42,126 nt of DNA from Fibrobacter sp. (GCA_016295375.1 JAEDLI010000008.1:1-42126); one strand, 5' to 3'; counted from the first letter of the stretch, positions 7,817-16,554 are shown. Program-made: numbers and translations. The notes: generated from the sequence alone by a model not told the origin.

Positions 7817-8548
7817 ATGTCATGGTTTTTTATAGATGAATCCATCACCGAGGGTGAAAGGCGGCAAGGCCCCTATACCCTGGACGAGATTCTCGGTTTT
7901 GTAGAAGCAAAAAAGATTACGGACGACACCCTGGTCTGGCATTCCGGCGAAGAAAACTGGAAGCCCTGGAAGGACACACTGGAGGCAAAAACCCACGCCT
8001 CCCGTGAAGAGGCCCTGCAAGACGCCATCGAACAGCTTTTGAAGCAGACCCAGACCGGAAAGCATTACGCCGGATTTTTCGTGCGGCTGGTAGCCTATAT
8101 CATCGACAACTTTATCGTTGGGCTACTCAGCGGAATTGTGCTGTTCATCATGAGCCGAACACATTCCATAGACCTGGACAAAATCCAGGGCCTTGCGGCA
8201 GCTTTCCTTGACGACCCCACCTCCGCAGAGGCCATGAACAACCTTTTCAACGCCCCCGGAATGTGGGAATTCATGCTGATTTGCTCTATCCTCCAGGCTA
8301 TCTACTTTATCTTTTTTACCGGAAAATTTTCTGCCACGCCGGGCAAGATGCTCCTTAAAATCCGCATCGAATCGGCCCAAGGCGAAAAACTCAGCTGGGG
8401 GCTTTCTTGTGTGCGCTACATGGCGAGCATTTTTACACAGTTTACACTTACCTTGTACGGCCTCGGTTACCTCATCGTATGCATCGATCCCAAGCGCAGG
8501 GCGCTCCACGACTGGATTGCACGAACCCGCGTGGTTTACAAGGACTAG
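7817..8548 (+). CDS. RDD family membrane protein with N-terminal GYF-like domain
   Basis: A 243-residue protein. Residues 1-50 (WFFIDES...GPYTLDEI...DDTLVWHSGEENWKPW) form a GYF_2 (DUF4339) domain. The rest is an RDD membrane domain starting at GFFVRLVAYIIDNFIVGLL with three to four hydrophobic segments and ending KRRALHDWIARTRVV, the usual RDD closing motif. RDD proteins sit in the inner membrane; some are linked to ion transport, but the family has no single function. I start at MSWFF because it begins the GYF domain; the open frame upstream runs through a repeat array. murA follows 9 bases after the stop, so the two are probably co-transcribed. Confidence 0.85.
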   Translation: MSWFFIDESITEGERRQGPYTLDEILGFVEAKKITDDTLVWHSGEENWKPWKDTLEAKTHASREEALQDAIEQLLKQTQTGKHYAGFFVRLVAYIIDNFIVGLLSGIVLFIMSRTHSIDLDKIQGLAAAFLDDPTSAEAMNNLFNAPGMWEFMLICSILQAIYFIFFTGKFSATPGKMLLKIRIESAQGEKLSWGLSCVRYMASIFTQFTLTLYGLGYLIVCIDPKRRALHDWIARTRVVYKD

Positions 8549-8557
8549 GAGATTTGT

Positions 8558-9835
8558 ATGTACCGTTTTGAAGTCCATCAAGTAAAGAAACCGCTGGAAG
8601 GCGAAGTAGAAATTTCTGGAGCGAAAAACGCCGTGCTGGCGGTGATGGCGGCAGCACTCCTGGCCGATGGGGTTTCTGAAATTACCAACGTCCCCCACCT
8701 GAAAGACATGAAGACCATGAGCGATGTGCTCAGGGTCATCGGCTGCCATATCAGCGGTGAAGCCCATGTATTAAAAATTGACACTCGCCAGGCAGATCAC
8801 CTGGAAGCTCCCTACGAACTGGTAAAGACCATGCGCGCAAGCTTTTATGTGCTGGGACCTCTGGTGGCAAGGTTTGGACGCTGCCGCGTCTCGCTGCCCG
8901 GAGGATGCGCCTGGGGGCCCCGTCCTGTGGACTTGCACCTGAAAGGCCTCGAGGCACTGGGCGCAAAGATTACCCTCACCCGCGGCTATGTGGAAGCCAC
9001 CTGCGAAGGGCGGCTCCCCGGCGGTAACTTCAACTTCCCTATTTCCAGCGTTGGCGCTACGGTGAACGTGCTGATGGCCGCCACCCTCGCCAAGGGTACC
9101 AGCGTGCTCCAGAATGCGGCGCTGGAACCGGAAATTGACAACCTAGTGGACTTTCTGGTGTCTATGGGTGCAAAAATCCAGGGCCGCGGCACACGAACCC
9201 TCACCGTGCAGGGTGTAGAAAGCCTTCGCCCTGGCAAGTGCTTTACCATTCCCGACCGTATCGAGGCAGGCACGTTCCTGTGCGGAGCGGCCATCACCCG
9301 TGGCTGCGTCAAGGTGAACAAAATTATTCCCGAACACATCGCCTCTACCCTGGACGTTTTCCGTGAAATGGGCTGCAAGGTGGATGTAGGACCCGACTGG
9401 GCCCAGGTAGATGCCCGCGGGCTGGAACTGAAACCCGTAAGCATATCTACACTTCCTTTCCCCGGTTTCCCTACCGATATGCAGGCTCCCATGATGGCCA
9501 CCCTGGTCTCCGTGCCCGGCAACAGCCTGATTCAGGACACCGTCTATAACGACAGATTCAAGCATGTGGCAGAACTGGAACGCCTGGGCGCAAATATCCA
9601 GATCAACGGGAACACCGCCACCATCAAGGGCGGCACGCCTCTCGAAGGCACCGAAATCATGGGCTCTGACTTGCGGGCCACGGCGGCCCTAGTGCTTGCG
9701 GCCCTTATCGCCGACGGTGAAAGCACAGTAAGCCGCGTGTACCATCTGGACCGCGGTTACGAAGATTTCGAAGCCAAAATGGCAAAGCTGGGCGCTACCG
9801 TTATCCGCCACAGCGATGACGAAGAAATGGAATAA
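8558..9835 (+). CDS. murA: UDP-N-acetylglucosamine 1-carboxyvinyltransferase
   Basis: Transfers enolpyruvate from phosphoenolpyruvate to UDP-GlcNAc, the first committed step of peptidoglycan synthesis, in the cytoplasm. The 425-residue EPT-fold protein shows the N-terminal SGAKNAVLAVMAA motif and the catalytic loop PGGCAWGPRPVDLH with the reactive Cys117, the residue fosfomycin alkylates. It also has FPTDMQAPMMA and the DLRATAALVLAAL segment near the C-terminus. AGGAG lies 6 bases before the start. Its stop is 9 bases from the convergent gene at 9845. Confidence 0.97.
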   Translation: MYRFEVHQVKKPLEGEVEISGAKNAVLAVMAAALLADGVSEITNVPHLKDMKTMSDVLRVIGCHISGEAHVLKIDTRQADHLEAPYELVKTMRASFYVLGPLVARFGRCRVSLPGGCAWGPRPVDLHLKGLEALGAKITLTRGYVEATCEGRLPGGNFNFPISSVGATVNVLMAATLAKGTSVLQNAALEPEIDNLVDFLVSMGAKIQGRGTRTLTVQGVESLRPGKCFTIPDRIEAGTFLCGAAITRGCVKVNKIIPEHIASTLDVFREMGCKVDVGPDWAQVDARGLELKPVSISTLPFPGFPTDMQAPMMATLVSVPGNSLIQDTVYNDRFKHVAELERLGANIQINGNTATIKGGTPLEGTEIMGSDLRATAALVLAALIADGESTVSRVYHLDRGYEDFEAKMAKLGATVIRHSDDEEME

Positions 9836-9844
9836 TATTTAGGG

Positions 9845-10282
9845 CTATTTGCCCATTGGCTTTCCGCCCCTGGGAGGTGGATTCGGCCTGTCACCCATAG
9901 GTTCTTTGTCCTTAAAATCAGGGCGACCGTTTCCGCGATTGGGGTCAAAAATCTCCCTTTCGCGGGGCTGGTTTTTCGGGAATTCCCCTTCGAAACGGGG
10001 CCTTTCGTCACGATTTTTCAATCCGTTTTGACGCATCTCGCTACGTTCGGACGGCGAGGATTCGCGAAGTTTGGAAAGAATCTGCTCCCTGGCCTGCTTG
10101 CGTTCTTCGCGCATACGTTGCCAGTCTGCACGCTCCTGCTGGCTTAAACCCGGGGTTTCCTTGGAGAATTCCTGTTTTTCGGCAGGGGTCGGAACGTAGG
10201 ATTCAGGTGCAGAAGATTCGCCGGCGGCAAAAGAGATTGCCGTCGCGAAGAGAATTGAGAATATGAATTTAGTCTTGTTCAT
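9845..10282 (-). CDS. Small secreted Arg/Glu/Pro-rich protein, function unknown
   Basis: From ATG 10282 the protein is about 145 residues: a clear signal peptide (MNKTKFIFSILFATAISFAAG), a short linker, a charged helical stretch rich in Q/E/R (ERADWQRMREERKQAREQIL), then a Pro/Arg/Gly-rich tail. I do not recognise a family. An upstream in-frame ATG at 10318 (MELWHG...) has AGAGG before it and may be the real start, giving a longer n-region. The gene lies just past the sigma-54 activator gene, so it is probably the last gene of that operon. The helical stretch vaguely recalls small periplasmic stress proteins, but I see no diagnostic motif. Confidence 0.6.
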   Translation of the reverse strand: MNKTKFIFSILFATAISFAAGESSAPESYVPTPAEKQEFSKETPGLSQQERADWQRMREERKQAREQILSKLRESSPSERSEMRQNGLKNRDERPRFEGEFPKNQPREREIFDPNRGNGRPDFKDKEPMGDRPNPPPRGGKPMGK

Positions 10283-10332
10283 ACCCAAAGATTTGCAAAT
10301 TCCGTGCCAAAGTTCCATATTGACCTCTTGTC

Positions 10333-11787
10333 TCACTTAAACTCTTCCTTTTTCATTCCCAGCCGTTCCATAATTTCTCGCAAGACCTTGCGGTCAATGC
10401 CGAGAATGGTAGCCGCCAAGGTCAAGTTCGCATTGGAGTCCCGCAGGGCGTTACCGATGACTTCACGCTCAACGGCCTCTCGCGCCTCTTTCAGCGTCCT
10501 GGGCGATTCCTTCGCGTCTTTCTGGATAGTTTCCAGCCCCAAGTCTGCCGGCTGTATCACGCCGTGAACCGCCTGGACAAGCGCCTTCTGAATTTTATTT
10601 TCCAGTTCACGGACGTTTCCCGGCCAGTGGTAGCTGAGCAGGGCCTTTTCGGCATTGCGGCTGAGCTTGAACTTGCCTCGCCCATACTCCGCGCCATAGC
10701 GCTTCAAGAATTCCTCGGCCAAGAGCACCACGTCTTGCCCCCGTTCACGGAGAGGCGGCACCTGGATAGGCATGACCTGAATGCGGAAATACAGATCTTC
10801 GCGGAATTTCTTTTCTTTGACAGCTTCTTCCAGGTCCACATGGGTAGCAGAAATCACCCGCACGTTCACGGGAATTTCCCGGTTGTCCCCTACGCGGGTA
10901 ATGTGCTTTTCTTGCAGCACCCGCAAAAGCTTCACCTGCATGTTCAGGGGCAGTTCCCCGATTTCGTCCAGAAAGATGGTGCCACCGTCGGCTTCTTCGA
11001 AATACCCCTTGCGGTTATCGACGGCTCCCGTAAACGAACCCTTGGCATGCCCGAACAGCAGGGATTCGATAAGGTATTCCGGAATAGCCCCGCAGTTCAC
11101 CGCAATAAAGGGCTTGTCACATCTGGGACTATGGTTGTGCAGGTAGCGGGCAAAGACCTCTTTGCCCGTGCCCGTCTCCCCGCGGATAATGACCGGCAGG
11201 GGCAGGGGCGCCAAACGATCCGCCAGGGCTACTAGGTCTTCCATGACCTTCGACGAATAGACGATGCCGTCTTTGCGGACCACGTTCTTGAGCACGTCCA
11301 GGGATTCCTTGTCCCGCAGGCGGTCAAAGGCGGCAAAGGTAATCTTTTCGCAGACCGTCACAAAGGAATCGAACAGCTTGCTGTCCGCCTCCGTGAAAGG
11401 CTCCGTGCGGGCGGCCCGCTGCAAATACAGGTACCCTGATTCGGAATCGGGCGTCCGGAATGGCGAAACCATGATGCTTGTCAGCTGATTCTGCACAATG
11501 GACTTGGAAAGGTCAGCCGAATCATCGTCCAACTGGTTCCAGACGATGGCTCGGTTCTCGCTCTTGGCGTGCCAAACCGCAGAAATAGAAATGGAGACCT
11601 TTTCCGGGTCCGAAAAATGGAGAGGGACTTCGCCGCCAATATCCAAGACGGCTGCGTCTGCATTCAGGACTTCACGGGCGACATTCAGGATTTTCGGGAA
11701 AAGGGTATCCGGCTCCTGTTCGTCCAGGAGAATCTTGACCACATCAAGCATTTTCTCTGTGGCCACAAGGGAATCCGGATTCATCAT
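10333..11787 (-). CDS. Sigma-54-dependent transcriptional activator with GAF domain
   Basis: A 484-residue enhancer-binding protein. Residues about 10-155 look like a GAF sensor domain. The AAA+ domain has Walker A GETGTGKE (203-210), the sigma-54 contact loop as GSFTGA (250-255, Ser instead of the usual first Ala), Walker B GTIFLDEIGE (269-278) and the arginine-finger region FREDLYFRIQV. A Fis-type HTH closes the protein (LTLAATILGIDRKVLREIM). It activates transcription with RpoN in response to the GAF domain, not a receiver phosphosite. Its ATG overlaps the kinase stop by 4 bases (ATGA), tying it to the kinase. Target promoters are unknown. Confidence 0.93.
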   Translation of the reverse strand: MMNPDSLVATEKMLDVVKILLDEQEPDTLFPKILNVAREVLNADAAVLDIGGEVPLHFSDPEKVSISISAVWHAKSENRAIVWNQLDDDSADLSKSIVQNQLTSIMVSPFRTPDSESGYLYLQRAARTEPFTEADSKLFDSFVTVCEKITFAAFDRLRDKESLDVLKNVVRKDGIVYSSKVMEDLVALADRLAPLPLPVIIRGETGTGKEVFARYLHNHSPRCDKPFIAVNCGAIPEYLIESLLFGHAKGSFTGAVDNRKGYFEEADGGTIFLDEIGELPLNMQVKLLRVLQEKHITRVGDNREIPVNVRVISATHVDLEEAVKEKKFREDLYFRIQVMPIQVPPLRERGQDVVLLAEEFLKRYGAEYGRGKFKLSRNAEKALLSYHWPGNVRELENKIQKALVQAVHGVIQPADLGLETIQKDAKESPRTLKEAREAVEREVIGNALRDSNANLTLAATILGIDRKVLREIMERLGMKKEEFK

Positions 11788-12914
11788 TCACCTTCCTCGA
11801 GTTTCAATCGTTCCAGCACGCCTTCCAGATTCGGCATTTCCACCGAATCGGGAGTGGCCTGCATCTGGCTATCCCTGGTCTTTTGCATCAGGAGCGCCCC
11901 TGTTTCATCTACAGAGGTTTCGCTCCTGCTAAAGAACGCAAGGGCGACCAGAACCAACACAATCAAAATAAATAGACAAGCCACAAAATAAAAGCCTTTT
12001 TTCCCTTTTTTCGAGCGTTTTCCCGAATTCAAGAAAGGCACATCCGCTTTTTTGAGAGTTTTTGTCTCGTTTTTTTGCAAAATCTCGGAAATTCTTTGGC
12101 CAAAATTTTCCAAGACGCGGGCCAGCTGAACCCCTACACCGCCATGCTTTTCCAAGGCGATTTCCAGCAGTTCGTCCAGCTCTTCCAGGTCTTCTAGGCG
12201 GGCATCTGGACTGGGCTCAAGAAGCCCTTTCCAGAGAGGTTCCAGCAAGGACAAGTCTTCGGGAAAAAGGCTGACTTTTTTCACCTGGATTTTTTCCAGA
12301 AGGGAAAGCCCGATTTTTTCGGGACCCAGGTTTTCCATAGCCCCGCGAATTTCTTCGAAGGTTTCGCCTTCAAGCAACGGTTCTCCTGCAACCCAGAAGT
12401 ACAGCAACGCCCCAAGGCTGAACAGGTCCGACTTTTCGGAGGGGGCAGCTCCAGAAAACCGCTCAGGAGCAGAATAATGCAACGCACCCGGCCCGACGAT
12501 TCCAAAGTCCATCAGTACAGGAGACGCTGAACGGTCAAAGAAAACGTTGGAAGGATTGATGTCCCCGTGGGAAATCCCCGCCCCGCGCAAAACCTGCAGG
12601 GCCGCCACAATTTTCCGTAAGGAATGGAGGGCCACGCCAAGGGGCATGGGGGAAAGCTCTTTCGAGGAAACACCATCGACATAGTCATAGACGATGTAGG
12701 GCCTCCCCTCCACCGCTCCCGATTCCAAGATGCGGTAAACTCCAGGCACGTTCAGCTTCTGGAGTTTTTCGATAACAGAAGCGTCGTTCGAAACGCCTGC
12801 ATTGTACCACTTGAAGCTGTAGGTCCTGGAAGATTCTCCCTGGACCTTGTAAATGCAAGCCTCGCCGCCCTGGTGAATAAAGCTTGCCGATGTAAAGGAA
12901 CGGACCAATTCCAT
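11784..12914 (-). CDS. Membrane-anchored Ser/Thr protein kinase
   Basis: A 376-residue Hanks-type kinase: Gly-rich loop around IHQGGEACIY, probable ATP lysine K35 (SFKWY), catalytic loop HGDINPSN (116-123, Asp118), DFG at 136-138 and APE at 149-151. The usual HRD Arg is Gly, so it is not an RD kinase and may not need activation-loop phosphorylation. A single membrane segment follows (about 307-329, FYFVACLFILIVLVLVALAF), leaving a short C-terminal part outside the cytoplasm. It lies between a TPR lipoprotein (stop directly touching this ATG) and a sigma-54 activator, suggesting a relay from envelope to transcription. Substrate unknown. Confidence 0.88.
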   Translation of the reverse strand: MELVRSFTSASFIHQGGEACIYKVQGESSRTYSFKWYNAGVSNDASVIEKLQKLNVPGVYRILESGAVEGRPYIVYDYVDGVSSKELSPMPLGVALHSLRKIVAALQVLRGAGISHGDINPSNVFFDRSASPVLMDFGIVGPGALHYSAPERFSGAAPSEKSDLFSLGALLYFWVAGEPLLEGETFEEIRGAMENLGPEKIGLSLLEKIQVKKVSLFPEDLSLLEPLWKGLLEPSPDARLEDLEELDELLEIALEKHGGVGVQLARVLENFGQRISEILQKNETKTLKKADVPFLNSGKRSKKGKKGFYFVACLFILIVLVLVALAFFSRSETSVDETGALLMQKTRDSQMQATPDSVEMPNLEGVLERLKLEEGE

Positions 12915-13613
12915 CTAAAGCTTTCCCGATTCTATCATGGACTTGAGTGAATCTTCGGCTACGGCGGTCCAGTGCCTGAGCGCCCTGCTGGTCGAATCCC
13001 GCTGGAGGCCCATGGACCAGATGTCCCAGGCAGCCGGAACGTCTCCCTCGTTCCAGTACAGGTTCCCAAGGTTCACGTAGGCCGACATGAAGGTGGAATC
13101 CCTAGTGATGGTATAGATGTAAATGTCCTTGGCTTCGTTCGTGCGGCCCAGATTTTCAAAGATGAGGGCCTTCAGGTTAAAGCTGTAGAAATTGCTGGAG
13201 TCAAGCGCAATGGAGCGGTCCAGCAAAGGGAGCACGTTGGCCCTGGAATTTTCGGACAGAGTTGCCCGCGAAAGGTAAAACAGGCTGTTGGAATAGGCCT
13301 CTCGAATCGAAGCCGTGCTATCGACGTTCCAGAGAATCCGGAACTCGGCAACCGTGCGCTCCCAAAGCGGAAGCGTCTGTCCATCCAGTTTCTCTTTTTC
13401 TTCGGCGATGGCGTAATACGAAAGGGCCAGTCCGTAGCGGGCATCCCTGTCCAGGGGATTTTCATCTAGCGCTTTTGAAAAATTGACAACGGCTCGGTCA
13501 TAGTCGCCTATTCGCAAGGCGGCGTTCCCGCGGGAAACGGTATCGCCCCTGCAGGCAAAAAGAAAAAACGCCGAAAAAAAAAGCGCAGCTATTGCATACG
13601 ACCTTCGAGCCAT
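12915..13613 (-). CDS. TPR-repeat lipoprotein
   Basis: Starting at ATG 13613, the 232-residue protein has a lipoprotein signal (MARRSYAIAALFFSAFFLFAC, with Cys followed by RGD). TPR-like helices follow: GNAALRIGDYDRAVVNFSKALDENP, then NLKALIFENLGRTNEAKDIY and NLGNLYWNEGDVPAAWDIW. TPRs mediate protein contacts. The upstream open frame crosses an apparent promoter and has no signal peptide, so I reject it. A TATATTGG box (13618-13625) leaves only 4 bases before the ATG. It is the first gene of the TPR-kinase-activator operon and could be the envelope partner of the kinase; that is inference from order. Confidence 0.85.
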   Translation of the reverse strand: MARRSYAIAALFFSAFFLFACRGDTVSRGNAALRIGDYDRAVVNFSKALDENPLDRDARYGLALSYYAIAEEKEKLDGQTLPLWERTVAEFRILWNVDSTASIREAYSNSLFYLSRATLSENSRANVLPLLDRSIALDSSNFYSFNLKALIFENLGRTNEAKDIYIYTITRDSTFMSAYVNLGNLYWNEGDVPAAWDIWSMGLQRDSTSRALRHWTAVAEDSLKSMIESGKL

Positions 13614-13617
13614 GTTA

Positions 13618-13625
13618 CCAATATA
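13618..13625 (-). promoter_or_regulatory. Candidate -7/-10 box of the TPR-kinase operon
   Basis: TATATTGG, one base from TAnnTTTG, ends 4 bases before the start codon. It suggests a leaderless operon mRNA. Confidence 0.3.
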
Positions 13626-13654
13626 TAAAAAATTCGTCGAAAAAGTCCTTATGT

Positions 13655-13690
13655 GCACGAAAAGTCCCGGAGGGGCAACCTCCAGGACTT
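13655..13690 (-). terminator. Probable terminator of the beta-helix lipoprotein gene
   Basis: The hairpin AAGTCC-(C)-GGAGG / CCTCC-(A)-GGACTT (13662-13690) has 11 pairs with one mismatch. On the - strand it is followed by TTTTCGTG. Confidence 0.5.
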
Positions 13691-13734
13691 CCGTGATGTC
13701 ATTAGCTTGGGGATAGGGTTTGCTTTTCAAGACA

Positions 13735-15720
13735 TCACTTATAATAGTAGGTCATGCCGTTGGCCAGTTCCACCGTACTCATGGAACCCACATCTACGGA
13801 GGATACGCTGGAACCAACGTCATTGCTGAACACGATCATGCTGCCCGAGACACTGGGCTTGAAGGCCGCCTTGCTCGAGCCGTAGGCCGTGCCCGCCGTG
13901 AAAGAGACGGAGCTGCAGTTCACCATGCTTTCGGTCTGGCTCCCGAACCCGAGCAGGACACCTCCCGTCACAGAAATTCCGGAATCCGTATCGATAATGC
14001 CGCCGCTCATGTTGGTGGAGCAAGAACCGCTTGTGCTGCCACCCTGGCTTCCGGGCTTATTGCTACTCATACCGCCACCCATTCCGCCGGAACCCAGTTC
14101 CAGAATCACTACGCCGCCGCTCATCTTGACAGAGCCGTTGGCGTCCAACACGTCCACATCACCACCGGCGGCATAGAGGTAATGGTATCCGCCGTAGATT
14201 TCGATATAGCCTACGGACTTGGAGGCAGCACCCCCGCCACCGGGGCCGCCCCACTGGGAGCCGCTTGCGGTACTGCCGTCTGCAGAACCGCCAGCAGCGT
14301 TCCAACCGTCGTCACTTGTGGTTACGGCAGTCTTTCCGCCCTTGGCGATAATGTACCAGCCTTCAAAACCTTCTACCGCCTTGGTCACGTTCACAATTCC
14401 GTTGTTAATCATGAGGGTGGAATCCGCATGGACACCGTCGTCCCCGGCAGAAACGGTGGTTTCGCCGCCGTTGAAATACACGTTCATGTTGGAGTGGATG
14501 CCGTCATCGCCTGCGGTAACGTTCACGATACCGGCGTTGATGTAAATCAGGTTATCGGAAACAATGCCTTTCCCGCTAGACTTTACCGTAATCTTGGGCG
14601 TAGAAACGGAATCGGCCAGAAGCAGGTAGTTGTAGGCCTGGATACCGTCGTCACCGGCGGTAATGCTGAACTCGCCACCCGTAATGACAATCTTTCCCTT
14701 GGTATTATCGGTCACGGAGCCCTCATCCTCCCCTTCGTCACTCTTGATTCCGTCTCCATTTGTAGCCTTGATCGTGTAGATACCGCCTTCGATATCCACG
14801 GAGCCCTTGCCCTTGATGGCGTTGTTCTTGGCCGTCACATTCATGGTGGGCACATCCTTGATACGCAAGTCGTTGGTGGTATGGATTCCATTGTTGTAAT
14901 TGCCGGTCACCGTCAGTTTTCCGTTGCCCTTGAAGGTGATGTCGTCCTTGGCGTAGATGGTAGCCGAAGTGGTATCTTCCTTGGCAGAACCGTTCTTGGT
15001 GTATTTCCAGATGGTGGTGCGGGTAGAAGCGTCGGCCAGCTTGTTTTCTGTGCCGTCCACCAGCATAAAGAACACCTTTTCTGCACTCTGCACATAGAAG
15101 GGAGCTTCGGAGGCACTTGTCAAATCCAGGCCGTTCAGGTAGAGGTAAACCAGGGCGTCCGTACTGGCGGCCACCACCACCTGGAAATCGCTGGACTTGC
15201 CGGAGAGGTAATAATTGCCGGCGCAGCTGATGGTCGCCCTTTTCTTTTCGTTGTCCACGGTAACGCAGGAATTTCCGTCATTTTCAACGGTAAGGCCCGA
15301 CTCGCTAAAGGTGAGTTTCAGGTCTCCTTCGGCTTCCTGGTAGGTGACCGCCTCGGCCACCACCTGTTCGATAACCTCTTGGCTAGAAGTCGGGTCGTAA
15401 ACGTTGTCGTTTCCGGAAGTGGCAGATTTGCCCGAAGTGCTGGATTTCCCGGCTACGGTAGCGGCACAATCGCTTGCGTTTGCAGTCTGGGAGCCATCGC
15501 TGCAAACATAGACCGTCGTGGTCGTAGAATCGGAGACCCCGCTTACACATTCGTCTGCGCTGTTGGCAACACTCCCGTCGTTGCAAGTATAGGTGGTCAC
15601 CTCTTCGGTAGTGGCGATTCCGTCGTCTTCTGAGGCCGAAGTGGTGGTATTGTCGCTACAGGCCGCCATCAGGGCAACCGATACGACAGAAAGTGGATAA
15701 ATGAGTTTCTTGATACACAT
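13735..15720 (-). CDS. Cthe_2159-like carbohydrate-binding beta-helix lipoprotein
   Basis: A 661-residue lipoprotein (lipobox LMAAC, Cys21). After two short Cys motifs (YTCNDGS...ADEC and YVCSDGS...ASDC) and a linker comes a long repetitive region. It has the recurring GDDGI(H/Q)xxxxxxxxGGxxxVxAGDDG pattern of the Cthe_2159 family (PF14262, DUF4353), whose founder is a calcium-stabilised right-handed beta-helix that binds polygalacturonate. I count several coils between about 270 and 480, then a Gly/Ser-rich insert and a C-terminal beta-rich part. Likely outer-membrane attached and glycan-binding. The ribosome-binding site lies inside a 16-bp hairpin (15722-15763), so translation is probably regulated. 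Confidence 0.85.
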   Translation of the reverse strand: MCIKKLIYPLSVVSVALMAACSDNTTTSASEDDGIATTEEVTTYTCNDGSVANSADECVSGVSDSTTTTVYVCSDGSQTANASDCAATVAGKSSTSGKSATSGNDNVYDPTSSQEVIEQVVAEAVTYQEAEGDLKLTFSESGLTVENDGNSCVTVDNEKKRATISCAGNYYLSGKSSDFQVVVAASTDALVYLYLNGLDLTSASEAPFYVQSAEKVFFMLVDGTENKLADASTRTTIWKYTKNGSAKEDTTSATIYAKDDITFKGNGKLTVTGNYNNGIHTTNDLRIKDVPTMNVTAKNNAIKGKGSVDIEGGIYTIKATNGDGIKSDEGEDEGSVTDNTKGKIVITGGEFSITAGDDGIQAYNYLLLADSVSTPKITVKSSGKGIVSDNLIYINAGIVNVTAGDDGIHSNMNVYFNGGETTVSAGDDGVHADSTLMINNGIVNVTKAVEGFEGWYIIAKGGKTAVTTSDDGWNAAGGSADGSTASGSQWGGPGGGGAASKSVGYIEIYGGYHYLYAAGGDVDVLDANGSVKMSGGVVILELGSGGMGGGMSSNKPGSQGGSTSGSCSTNMSGGIIDTDSGISVTGGVLLGFGSQTESMVNCSSVSFTAGTAYGSSKAAFKPSVSGSMIVFSNDVGSSVSSVDVGSMSTVELANGMTYYYK

Positions 15721-15721
15721 T

Positions 15722-15763
15722 TTAAGCTCCTTTTCTACAAAAATATCTAGAAAAGGAGCTTAA
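15722..15763 (-). promoter_or_regulatory. Perfect 16-bp hairpin sequestering the ribosome-binding site
   Basis: On the - strand TTAAGCTCCTTTTCTA, a 10-base loop, then TAGAAAAGGAGCTTAA, followed by A and the ATG at 15720. AAGGAG is fully paired with CTCCTT, and the stem ends one base before the start codon. There is no T-run after it in the gene direction, so it is not a terminator there. Confidence 0.7.
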
Positions 15764-15857
15764 TTGGGGCTTTTTTTCGCCTTTTTCAGAAAACTGAATT
15801 TTTTATTCGGAACTTTTTGTTCCGTTCGCAACCAATGGTTCCAGAAAATGGACGAAT

Positions 15858-16304
15858 CTAGTCGTCCATTCCAACGAGCTGGAACTGTTCGTTGAATTTC
15901 AGTTCCAGGTCATTGGCAAGTTCTACGTCGTAACCGTAGCGTTCCTTGTCCACCTTGATGACAGGAGTCGTGGCGTAGTTCGCCCGGACGTAGTCGGCGA
16001 TTCCCTTGGGAATAAAGCTTGCAGGCACGCCCTTCTGCTTATTCTCCACCTTGTTCCAGGTGCCGTCCTTGAAAAGCTCAATCTTGGTGCCGTCATCCAG
16101 GCGGACTTCGTACTTGGTCTTTTCGAAGAATCCGGAATCCTTTTCGGCAAAGAGGATCTTCTGGGCGGGGAACTTTTGTGCCACGAAGGTCTTGACGGCG
16201 GCAGGCAGCCGGTCCACGGTAATGGGAGTGTCGTCGGCGTAGGCGGCAACCGACAGGAACAGGGCACATACAATAGCCATAACGAACTTGTTAGCGAACT
16301 TCAT
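15858..16304 (-). CDS. PepSY-like periplasmic protein
   Basis: A 148-residue protein with a signal peptide cleaved after YA (MKFANKFVMAIVCALFLSVAAYA). Two repeats of a PepSY-like (PF11396) unit follow: LPAAVKTFVAQKFPAQKILFAEKD...KYEVRLDDGTKIELFKDGTW and IPKGIADYVRANYATTPVIKVDKERYGYDVELANDLELKFNEQFQL. Such proteins are small exported beta/alpha folds common in gut bacteria; the function is unknown. GGAG lies before the start. The AT-rich 16305-16485 upstream contains a TATATTATG that may be its promoter. It lies 5' of the beta-helix lipoprotein gene on the same strand, but 137 bases and several hairpins separate them. Confidence 0.85.
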   Translation of the reverse strand: MKFANKFVMAIVCALFLSVAAYADDTPITVDRLPAAVKTFVAQKFPAQKILFAEKDSGFFEKTKYEVRLDDGTKIELFKDGTWNKVENKQKGVPASFIPKGIADYVRANYATTPVIKVDKERYGYDVELANDLELKFNEQFQLVGMDD

Positions 16305-16475
16305 GATAGACTCCTTGGTTAAAGTGTTTTCTCGTTTACATCCATAATATACATCAAAAATTCGATAATGTCAAATATATAATTTTCATTATCTTAATCA
16401 AAAATTTTTATCAATGATTAAAAACCGATTATATACTACATTCATGTAAAAAAACACGAATTTATCTATAACATG

Positions 16476-16504
16476 AAAAGAAAAATGCCCCGTCAAGCGG
16501 GGCA
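16476..16504 (-). terminator. Intrinsic terminator of the carboxyltransferase gene
   Basis: TGCCCCG-5-CGGGGCA (16486-16504), followed on the - strand by TTTTTCTTTT. Confidence 0.85.
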
Positions 16505-16554
16505 TAAAAGGATTTACTCCTATTTTTAGCGGATTCGGTCAAGCCGAGCAGCCA

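Noticed and set aside
13720..15633. A 637-codon open frame on the + strand opposite the beta-helix lipoprotein
   Set aside because: It is a shadow of the real - strand gene, caused by its repetitive codon pattern; no ribosome-binding site or domain is seen. The same applies to the 521-codon + frame opposite the carboxyltransferase.
15785..15804. Plus-strand terminator TTCAG-AAAA-CTGAA-TTTTTT
   Set aside because: It has terminator form, but no + strand gene ends here; it could only stop antisense transcription, for which there is no evidence.
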